Shown piece after piece: positions 40,690 through 52,600 of a stretch of 64,000 nt of DNA. Origin of the DNA: Haliclystus octoradiatus. Lineage: Eukaryota > Cnidaria > Staurozoa > Stauromedusae > Haliclystidae. Where the stretch lies: positions 1,618,724-1,682,723 of the forward strand of contig OU744453.1 in assembly GCA_916610825.1 (NCBI GenBank), written 5' to 3'. Each line of letters begins with the position of its first letter. Within the stretch, counting starts at the first letter, position 1. The notes beneath the pieces were generated by a model. The model was not told where the DNA came from and did not search any database. It saw only the letters and a program-made list of their open reading frames with translations. The translations under genes were made by a program, and so were the position numbers.

Positions 40690-43600
40690 CGATAAATGGA
40701 TATATTATTATATATAGTTCTTAGATGTGTAGTCGAGACAATGGAAAAGATTTTTGAAAATACATCATGTATTTATCATTAGATACAGCCAATGGAGTTG
40801 ATCTAGGTTGTATCTTAGGGTTTTTCAAAATGCCGGTCTTCCATTTTCTCCAAAATTTATACGTCTCTGAAATTAGAACGAGGCATTACCGATGAATACA
40901 TATCTGTAAATGTAGTTTTTAGACTGTATCGGATTTAAGTAGAAAAGTGAAGTAATAACTAGCAATTATAGTTATTTACCATAATCATTCCATAAATTAA
41001 ATGCTTCGATTAAACTACAGGTGATAAATAGTGACTTAGAATATCGCGATAGGGAATTAACCGATAAGTTTAATCAGGAAAATGGATAAGTTGATGAAAA
41101 ATCCCTTTAAGAAACGGAAGTATTAGCTACCAATTATAGCTATTTCTAAATTACTTGTTTTGATTAAAATCGGATTGAAATACAAGTGTTCAGTAGTAAA
41201 AAAATCCTGATAGCCTAAGTTTAATGAGGAAAATTAATAAGTTGATGATAAAGCCGGTCAAGACACGGACATTTGTGCACTATAGCAAGGTATTCTATTG
41301 ATACACTTATTTGTGAAGTATTAGCTACCAATTATAATTATTAACCATGAATTTGTTTGGATGAAATTATACGTATTTAATAGTAAATAATATCGGCTTT
41401 TGTAGCGATAAGTTTAATGAGGAAATTTAATAAGTCGATGATAAAACCTGTAAAGATACTAACTTTTGTGCACTAGAGCAAGGTATTATACTGATGCACC
41501 TCTATATGAATTATTACTTACGAGTTATAGTTGTTAGCGATGAATTTGTTGGATTAAATTATACGTGTTTATTAGTAAAGAATATCGGCTTTTGTACAAA
41601 TAAGTTTAATGAGGAAAATTGAGAAGTCGATGATAAAACCCGTAAAGATACGAACTTTTGTGCATTTTAGAAAGGTATTATACTGATGCACCTTTATATG
41701 AAGTATTACTTACGAATTATAGTTATTCACCATGAATTTGTTTGGATTAAATTATACGTGTTTAATGGCAAAGAATATCGGCTTTCGTATCGATAAGTTT
41801 AATAGCAAAGAATATCGGCTATTGTACCGATAAGTTTAATGAGGAAATCTATAAGTCCATGAAAAAACCCGTAAAGATACGAACTTTTGTGCACTAGAGC
41901 AAGGTATTATACTGATGCACCTCTATATGAAGTATTACTTACGAGTTATAGTTGTTAAGCGATGAATTTGTTTGGATTAAATTATACGTGTTTATTAGTA
42001 AAGAATATCGGCTTTTGTACAAATAAGTTTAATGAGGAAAATTGAGAAGTCGATGATAAAACCCGTAAAGATACGAACTTTTGTGCATTTTAGAAAGGTA
42101 TTATACTGATGCACCTTTATATGAAGTACTACTTACGAATTATAGTTATTAACCATGAATTTGTTTGGATTAAATTATACGTGTTAATAGTAAAGAATAT
42201 CGGCTTGTTTCCCGATGAGGTTAATGGGGAAAATGTTTCCCGATGAGTTTACCCAAAGCAATGGTAGATGATAACAGAGTAAAACGACGTGGCGCATTTA
42301 TTGGAGTCATTTTTCAATTGTTTATTTAGACATTTCCCGCTTTTCTACATAAACTCTTCGAGAAAATTTTAAAAATCGCGCGTGTTATTTATTGTTCTCG
42401 CGCGGGAAAATATTAAGTTTAACGTAGAAAAATTTACAAAATGGCGGTTATCGTGGAAATTTAACGTAGAAAATCGCAAAAATAAAATTTTCTACATAAA
42501 ACTTTTCTTCATTAAAACATGTAATCCAAGTAAAATAGCATGTCCCGTCCTCTGTGAAAGGCAAATTAATAATTACAACAAGAAATCGTTTTCGTCAATA
42601 CACTATGTTCATTTTACTACAAACATAATTACAAAAAGTCTGTGTTGAATAAAAAAGTCTGAGGTCTTCCCTCGTACAAAACTTAAAAACGAACACAAGC
42701 AAATGATTTTATCGAAGAAGAACGACGTTTTACTTTTACTGAACGAAAAGGAATTCGTCAAGAACTTAATATTTATCGACCAATCATGTCCTGGTTCTAG
42801 TTTTGGAGAACTCGCTATCGATTGGCTGATGAACAATAGACAAACAATAGATTTCTCACGTTTCTGCCTCTCCCCCTAATTCAGTCCAGCGCAAGCTTTC
42901 TGTCGATATTACGCAGACCCTACTAATCATATAAAAAAGATTTGGGTCTGCGCGCAGGCTACCGATTCATAAACAATGGACTAACTTAATTGTTGTATTG
43001 CAAGGATTAATATTTACCTCAAGGCTAGCACTGCTACATTTGAGTAACTCCCAATGTTGATTGAACCATTGTATAGTGAGAAGATCTATAAGATAAATTT
43101 CGAATATCGATCAGGTAAATAAATGCATATGTCTACAATACATCATGGAAATGAAATTAAATTAAGGCGCATTAATTATTATATTTACTCGACTTTACAT
43201 GTTTTTGTAGAAATACAAGAGGTTCTGCATTGCTTTTCCACAGATTTATAAATCTAAACATTTAAAAGAGAGTTTTCGAAACCCCGGCAATAGGAAAGCG
43301 AATAAATCTGCTCACATGTTGCAATGGACATGCCTCATATTCCATAATTATGAAAAATTTACTCAATTTCTAACAACCAAAAGCAATTTATGACTTCAAA
43401 TTATGACAGTTGCAATTTCCCCTAGTACACATGTTTCAGCAAAATTTGTCAACTCCATTCGCTATAGAATTCACAGTAAAATGAATTGGAAGTCATTTTC
43501 AAATCTCTAATCTGCAACGCGGCTAACCAACCCATTGCTAGTGAAATAAATTAATCTTACATTTATATTCAAAGCTTGCTCAAAGTTATAAAATTGAAGA

Positions 43601-46600
43601 CTTTCACTATCACTCAGATCTTGATTCCATGGAATATCAAATAATATTGTTGCAGTCAAGGTAGCATCTGAAACCAACAAACAAGCCGATCAAATCCTTG
43701 AAATCATTTAGTTGGTAGATGTGGAAATAATTAGATTGTAAATAATGATTAATTAACACATATAATCGAATAAGGAACAACTGAAGTATGATTAGGCCTT
43801 CGATTTACCCGGGGGGGGGGTAACTTCCATATTTTTGGTATACGGGGACGTTCAAATATTAAAGGGTATCTTTTTCAAAATCCTGAAAAAATTTTCAGGG
43901 TATCCTTAGTCATGAAAATATTTTGAGGTATCCTTTTGACGCTTTTGCAATTTTTTCATTCTGCAAAACAAATTCTGCCTATGAATTTGTTTTTTTCACT
44001 TTTGTTTTGGTTAAATCTGTCATTCATAAAAATATATTGGGGTATCTTTTTCATTATGTGGAAATTTTTTATGGTAATTCTGGCAAAGTTCCATTTGAAC
44101 GACCCCATCGAAGCGCAATGGAAGTTACCCCCCCCCCCCCCCCCGCCGGGTCGATTTATTTCCACTCTCTTACACGTACATAAATGATGATTGATTCCAG
44201 GACTCGTATAACAAAATCCTACATTGTATAGTAATAGTATTACCCCTATTTAGTTAATTTTTACAACTAATTATCTATATTTATAAACGTCAAAGTCTGT
44301 CTGTGTGTACGCGTGCTGTCGCAACCATGGATTTGTTTTCGTTTTTCTCTGTCAATTGTTACATGAACATTTTGAAAAACATATCATTAGAATCAATGTC
44401 ACCCTGCGAGTTTAATGATGCTTTCATGATGATAATCCAACTTTGCGTGACAAAAACAAAGCAATTTTTCCTTCTCAATTTAACACGCATCATTGACCAT
44501 TCTCTATTGTTCACGCGATTACTTTATTGTTCTTTTTTTTTGAAATCCGTCAATCAAATTCTGAATCTAAGTAACGGAGACTTGCAGTCTTGAAAATGAA
44601 TGGATCAACCCAGCAGCGTGGGTCACTCATTGCTAAGGTGTTTATACAAAGCATGTTTAGTACTCACTTGGACAGCCAAACATATTGCAAGGTAAAGTTT
44701 GTTCTTGTTCGCCCAGGCAATCGATTCCACCGTACAACGGCAGAGGATTCGTACATGATCTTAAACGCCGAATAGTGCCATTGTTGCATGGCTTATTACA
44801 TTCGGTCCATTCCGTCCAATGTGAAAATCCACCATTTGCTTGAAAAAGAAGAGAATTGAGCGTGTCATTGATAAATTGATGAGGATGGTCTGACACGTGT
44901 TTCGTTCCTGCCAAGGAACTCATCAGAGACCTTTCTGATGTCGTAGCTCGTCAGGCATCGCGCCTGAAGTCCCGCTAGCGAATTGTAGAGATTGTGACAA
45001 CATCCCGGTATTGATTGTGCATTGGCCAGATAGGGTAAAATAGCGTTTTCGTGTGTTGTGATATCAGTAGCCCACAAATGAGGTATTTAAATGTTAGAAT
45101 GTCACCTTACCTTATATTAATCATCACCTTTGTTGATTAATGGATGCCATTTATAATTGTTCATTGATTTATAAAATTGATCTAAATTTTAAAAATGTTC
45201 AATACTTCGTTTCCGCGCAAACAAGTATAGAACTCATGTGGTTGTATATGTGTAATTTACGGAGCAATTTATTAATCAGTTCCTTGGCAGGAACGAAACA
45301 CGTATCAGACCAGCCTCATCAATTGATTGTTCAATCACGTTGTTATTCAACCGGGACTGCGCATGCGATATGCACCGAGGTTCCCGAAACAAATCATCCC
45401 TTGGCAAAGAATAAGTATTATGTTGTTTAGAATGGATTGTAAGTGGCCGTGTGATCGAGCTAATACCGTCGCATTGGAAAAAAGCATAACGAAGCTTAAT
45501 CATTGATATATCGTACATATCATAGTTTTGATCAACACAGCTCAAAATTGGCACACTGCTTTGTAATGTTGTTTATAACCTTAAGCAAGTACCTCTTTTC
45601 ATAGTAGTTTTATTGAGAAATGTAAACTTGATTATATTCTACATGTACTGACCAAGTATTCTTCTATTTTCTTACGAAAATGGCCATTTTATGATATAAC
45701 AGCGAATAAAAAAATAAAAGCAGTTAAGACGGTATCGCCCTACCGAGGATTACCGTACCACTCCTCTATTTATAGAGGAGTGGATATCGTCTCTGAGAGC
45801 ATTGATGTTAAATTCTCCTTATCGATCTCAGCCGTGTGACACTGTTGATCAATTTCAACAGATTTCATGGCAGATGTAGATTGTCAATGCGCAACGATAC
45901 ACCACAGCTTACCACAATGCAATTCCCTCTGAACCATTCCATCTGCCATCCTTAGATGGTATTCATTAGATGTTTTAGATAAAATTGAGGCTGAGTTTGA
46001 CCGGCTCAAGTCCTGCTATCTTTTCGCTGCCTAATTTTCAGGATTGGAAAACGGAATCCTGCATAAGAGTAATTTGTTTGATCATATTGTTTCATAGATG
46101 TTCACGCGTCCATAAGGCACAAAAAGATGGGGCACCCAACACAAGCAAGTTCTCTAATGGTGATAACGCTTAAAAGAATTTTAGCCTGGAAACTGGGTTA
46201 ATCCTCCCTATATGTTCATAAATGGATGTCTCACATCGCGAAATGAAGCTATTCAAAAGCATTAATGTTAATCTCACCTGGGCATGGATTGACCTCACAC
46301 ATATTCATTTGTGTTGAAGTACCATAGCAAGGATTACCTCCAAACATTGCGGTTGGATTCGAGCATATTCTTGACCTAATTTTAGTCCCACCATCGCATG
46401 TTACAGTGCAGTTATTCCACCTTGACCAACTTGTATAACCGCCATCAACTATTGGAGTAATTATAATATCGAAGTACAGTAACTCCAAAGCTCTCTTTAT
46501 ACACATTTGTATATCGTGTATATATTCACCAGCGGTTTGTATTTTAGATTATTTTGTGAAAATCCTGTACGAAATTCTGAGTTTACATGTGATTAGTAAC

Positions 46601-49600
46601 ATGTAAATAGCATATATTAAATGTTTATATTGATCAAACGGCCGTAAAGAGTTTGTTGAAATAACTTTTGATTCTTTTCCCAATTCAGGCTTTAATCTAT
46701 CATTGTTGAAATTCATTATTTTGACTCTTTTACAGTAAACAAAAACGGCCAACAAATACAAATGCTGTAACATAATCATGGTAACATTATTCCACCATGT
46801 TGATTTTTGCATGCTGCTTTAGTATGCCAGCCAAAACATAAATGTGTTTCAAAGTTGTTGATTATTTCAAACGTACTACATTTCGATAGTCCGCCTTTAT
46901 AATTTATTGATTCTAAAAATATCATTGTAAATAATTCTATAGGTTGCTTCCAATAACTATCAATGATAGTCAAAGCGTCCATATGATTGATTGATATTTT
47001 CTATGAGACCATACCACTAGTCTAACTGCACACATTGTAGTTTTGTTTTCTCGAGAACGGAATTTATAAGACTCTCGTATGAAAGCGATTCAAAAACATT
47101 TGCGAATCGCTTGTTTACTTTTGGAACTTTGTGAAGGAACGTGCCAGCGTTCACTATGAGAAAATAGTGAACGATCGAGAAACCAATCAGAATAGCACTA
47201 TACCAGCACGTGTGCGGTTATAGACCTACACCTGAACGGTTTTAACAAAAAAGCTAGAACACGTGTTTTGAAAATATCGACGAACTTCGGCAGATTGAAT
47301 ATTTTTTCACAAAATCAAACTAAATGTATACTCTGTAATTGAAAATTCAACTTGAGAAATTCAAAAAAGTAAAAATTTGCGACTTGCTATATTAAGATGT
47401 AACTCTTACTATATTTTTAATATTGCAAAATATGTTTTAATATTAAATTAGAAAACAAATCATTGTTGTAGTGAAATTGATGAGAGATAATTGATGTTCC
47501 AGACAAAGGTTATGTGACATGATTATTAAAATAATTTAAGCACTCTTGTTCGTGGGCCATCGAAATTTAGACTCACTCGTTTGTTGTTAGTGAACTCGTG
47601 GGTCTAAATTCTGATAACCCACTCACAAGAGTGATGTAATCCCTCATTGCACCATAAATTACACAAAAGACGCATATTATAGCTTGGAATGTGTAAATAC
47701 TTAACTCACTTGGGCAAGGAAAATCATTACAAATGTAAGTTTCTTTTTCAGTACCAACACAAACGCTTCTGTCATAACACCTTCGCTTCCTTTGCTGTAC
47801 ACCTCCGTCACATGTAACATCGCAACTTGACCATGAAGACCATTCTGTAAAACCGCGATTAGCTGAATAACAAAAAACAATTAATAGGAAAAATGATTGA
47901 TAAAATTAATTTTCCAAATGTCACAAGTATTCAACTATGTTATGCATGCCTTCTATTCAGGGCTGAGTTGATGAATCTATGGGATTTGCAATTATGGCTG
48001 TCAATGTATTCCGCTGAATCAATCAAAAACTTTATTGCATACCTGAATTGCAAATGTAGTATCGTAGTCGATCTCAAATGTAGCAAATAAATCAATAAAT
48101 CGCTATCAATAGGATATTCCCAGCTTAACCCACCTCTCGGTTGCTCTGTATTTATTGTAATATACTATTGGATGCTGTGATTGGTTGATCATACTAATTT
48201 AAAATAGAATAATAGGATCAGAAGATTTTGTATGTGAAAATAAACTGGAAGTTTCATCGAGGATAAGGAGAGACAATGTTTTGTGTTATCGAGTTGTCGT
48301 ATTTACACCTTTCATTTCCACGTAATTTGTAGCAGATACGTTAAGCGAAAGAGGGACGGCACATTATTACTTGTGAATGTCTATACCACTTCTATTATTT
48401 ATCAATTTATACTAGATAATGCAGTGAATTTCAGTCCCTGTTGCACGGCATAAAGACAGTTTGATTTCATAATCTGTAACTCACGTCATAAACCTGATGT
48501 AAATTGTATAAAAATAAGCCTACGAAAGATGATTTTGGTTTCCATACATCATTTTTCATCACTTATTGATGTGCATAATTCACGAGAGCACAGAAAATTG
48601 TTTATCAAGTGCTCAAAATTAAATCTCAGAGCGATGATCTTCGAGCGATTGAGATATGGTTTTCGAATGGAAAAATAAAATCATATCTCGAAAGGCTTTT
48701 ATATAAATTATTTATTTATCCACTGCGGACGTCAATCATAAAATACAGTTAACAAATACAGTTTTCTATACCTGGGGAGAAACAGTTACAAAGTCTCTGT
48801 TGAGTTGGCAGTGGTTTGCACGAGCAGTTGACATATTCTGGAACACCAACAAACCCTGAATAAAGATCAGATGCCTTGTCGTAATAAGGATGACACGGAT
48901 CCTTCCACGTGAGATTGGATTGATCTGCCTTGCGAACTAACCAGAATACCAATTCAGGAAATGATTCGATGGTGTCACCAGTCTCTATATTAGAGGAGCA
49001 TTGATTTCCTAAGAATGAAAAAATAATCAATACATGGCATCTGAAATTGATATACTACTAACCTTGAATTTTCCAAGAAGGAGGGTCTCTTTTCACATGA
49101 CCATATATGGGAGTGTTCAAATATCAAAGGTGTGATTTTTGGCTTTCATAAACATTTTTGGGTATGTGATATTTTTTTTTAAATAAATTTGAGGCAAGGC
49201 GTTCTTGATAATGTTGCTATTTTACGTACCCAAAAATCGGTGATACGTTTTTCAGGTTGTCTTGTAATAATTACTTCAAAACATGAAAAACACACGTAAG
49301 ATACAATAAAAATTTGCTCCGTGAAAGTTGATGTCGTTCCACATAGCATTAGCTTTCCCAACTGAAATTAACAATGCAGGCAGTAGTTATATATGAACAA
49401 AATTAAACTCAAAGTATAATAACATGATTTAAGCTAATAGCATATTCGTTGAAAGTTGCTTTACAGCTGTTAGTTTTCTTCTTCCTGCATTACATCAAAT
49501 TGTATAATTTATGGTTCTATGGAAAAAAATTTTTGTGTAACGATGTGGGTAACACCATCGCCTTTTTTTATTCACAAATAATTCCCTATTAATTTCAAAG

Positions 49601-52600
49601 TTTAGCAAATAGACCAATCACAACCTATAAGGTCAAAGGTCATACATGCTATAACTGTGATTGGTCATTCTAACTTTTTGTAATGAGCACATCACTATTT
49701 ACGTTTCCCTTGTAAAGAGCTGTTTGTAAAGGGAGATACATGAGAGGTATGTAAAACAGGGCTATCGAAATATCCCTTACCATCTTTCAGGCATGCTGTC
49801 GTGCAATCTTCTCCTTGATCTGCCAGTCGCAAGCCGGAAGAGAGCGCTGGATCACATGCTCTTTTGTCTAATTCCGTCTCGCATTCAGCATACATACTAT
49901 GTGATATACTAACATTGCAGAATCTTCTACGTACACTGGTAGGGTCAAAAATCAAAAACTTGTAACATAATGTCCAGGTGCTCCACTCAGTATATCTCAT
50001 CTCTTCGGCTATTGGCTCTAAAAGATAATGAAAATACTATAAAATAGTTTCTCGCGGCACATTCATCCAATACGCATCCATCTAATATAAACTGAATATT
50101 ACACCAAGAAATAGGTTTCACAGTTTTTAACTTAGTTGGCTTACTCTGAGATTAATCTATTGGCATAATATTAAACTCATGATTTACATGTTCTTTCTAT
50201 ACGGTACTTTATAGCCTGCGTGCAGACAGACTTTTCCTTCGTATAGTCCGTCTACGTATTGGCACCGAGTATCGTGGACTAAGTGTTTGTACTGAATTCA
50301 TATTAAATCAAATTACCTATAGTGTGATTTCCGGTTATTACTCAATTTCTTTTATTTTAATATACTGGCCAATTATTCATATATTTTATTATCCAATCAG
50401 AATTTACTACCAAAAAAGTGGCAGTAAAAAGAACAATAAGAACGCTAAATTCGGTGCTGATGGGCAGATGGACTATACGAAGAAAAAGTATGTCTGCACG
50501 CAGGCTAGGTACTTTATTGCAAATTGAAAAACATATCATTACAGTAAAACCCGTATATAACAGCCAGCTACGGGAGTTAGATAATTGACCATTATATGCA
50601 GGGGGCTTTCTATACAGGGTTGATTAAATAGAAAATGGTATAACTTAGACATTGCAAGGATGATCCCTTATATAGACAGGTGGCCACTGAATAGAGATGA
50701 CTGCTGCAACCAGTTTAGCTGCACTACAAGATCAGCCAGAAGAGGTATAGGTGCCACAATTGTTTTCCTGATTGTTAGGAATTAGAAAGGTAACATTTAG
50801 TTTACCCGAACGGATACTTTGAAACAATGACATGTCGTCTCTAAGCTGTTAATTTAACCTACCCACGGGAATCAGTTCTAATCAAAATTTAAACAAATTT
50901 AAATATAGAATGAATGAAATAGAGGACACATCAAGATTTATTCTGTAGCCATTTAATTCCCATGTTGAATTTTAGTACATTCCATAGGAACGCACTCCTT
51001 AATTGTATTTCCAGGTTATATATATTATATATATATACTATACTTTAAGGAGGATTAGCTCAGATAGCAGAGCAACCGAACTTCAGATCGTATCATATCT
51101 GATTGACTGTGGTTCAAATCCCCCTAAGGTCAAATCAGCCTTGACCTTATCTAAAACATCACTAAATGAGAACCCTCTGAGGATGGCGAATGGAATGGTC
51201 CAGAGGGAATTGCATTGTGAGTAGCTGCAGCGCATCGTTGCTCATTGACAATCAAGACCTATCTGCCATGAAATCTGTTGAAATTGATCTGCAGTGTCGC
51301 GGCTGAGATCAACAAAGAGCTTTAAAATACATTGCTCTCATCGAAAAAAGCCACTCATCTAGAAATAGAGGAGTGGTACGGGTGCCTTCGGTAGGGCGAC
51401 ACCGTCTACATTACATTACGTACTATATCATTACATTACATTACATATCGTCTAAGTTTTAAAATAAAAAGGTATAGTAGTTATTGTTAATGTCCCTCAT
51501 AAATGTCATTCTCGTAACTATACCTGTTGGGGTAGTTGGGAGAATGCCAGTCGTTGTCGATGATAGATTAACACTCAGTGATTGAGATGAGTTGATAAGG
51601 CCTAATTAATGAAACGAAAACGTTCAAAGGCACTCAATATAACCATGACTAGCTATTTATGCAAAGGAAATTATGTAACGAAAGCAATAAATAAGATTAC
51701 TTCTCTGACAAAAGAAGCTTACCGATAGGCAATCTGATTGTTGAAATAGAGTTTAATTGTAAGTGTGATGATGAAAGGTTTGTCAATGTCATCTGGCCTA
51801 ACAAACAAAGAAATTTTTCCACAATAATCGTTTAAACATAATGTCACTATCCTCTGCTTAATTCTGCACGGTATATAGGACTTGGAAACGATCTTTCATA
51901 TGAATACTACGCGAAGATCAAGATAGTATAAAATAGAATATCTCTCAAGCTATTCTTCAAAATTTGATATTCAATAAAGTTTTTATTCATTAGTTATAAT
52001 GAAAATGAGCGACAAAAACAATTCAAATGGCATTTGAGCATGGAAATGGAGACATGTTTCATTTTCACGATCGCTAACATTGATCACTTTATGACGTTTC
52101 CAAATGTTTTGAAATTAACTAAATAATATGACATGACAAGTGCTTTCCATGTAAATAATCGCAATTGAAATTAGGGATAAATGAGACAACTCTCCAAAAT
52201 GAACAAAGATTCGATAAATTGAGAAATACTAAAACAGTTTAAATTCGAGAGCGGTCTTCGAAATTATTCGAAATTGATGTGTGCCGTATATTTGTACATC
52301 AAGCTGGACGAAAAATTTTACAATAGGTGAGAATTGAGAACAATTGATGGGAGTTGAGACCATAAATGAAAAATAAAAATTGAAAATGTTTTAAATCGAT
52401 AATGTAAAATTTCACAAAAATTTGTGTGCATTTTAAAATTGGAACGTCCCCATACAATGGATTACGTTTAGTCACTAGAGTATTTTTTGTTACTGAGATT
52501 ATCCAGATTTGAAATTGGACTAATGGAATTAAACTAGCTATATATTCCCCCTGTGATATAGAGTCTACATATAGAGTGACCTGAACAAAGGAAATGTTCA

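Larger units (their letters stand above)
31974..42961. mobile_element. 11-kb TIR element with 9-bp target duplication
   Basis: Begins TAGCCTGCGCGCAGACCC at 31974 and ends with its inverted copy at 42961. The inverted similarity extends about 90 bp (through the GACAGAAAGCTTGCGCTGG block). Flanks carry the 9-bp duplication CCGATTCAT (31965..31973 and 42962..42970). Interior: related subterminal blocks, about 200-bp satellite arrays in opposite orientation near each end, and broken LINEs in the middle. No transposase seen. The 9-bp duplication is in the range of Mutator-like elements; the large repeat-rich ends recall foldback elements. It fills the SEA-domain intron of gene A. Confidence 0.85.

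Noticed and set aside
43923..44187. Frames with poly-Pro or poly-Gly
   Set aside because: Products of the C/G runs at the end of a MITE.
50543..50700. Possible pogo-like end (ACAGTAAAACCCG)
   Set aside because: Only one end is visible, so the element could not be delimited; a similar end is cut by the right edge of the window near 63970.
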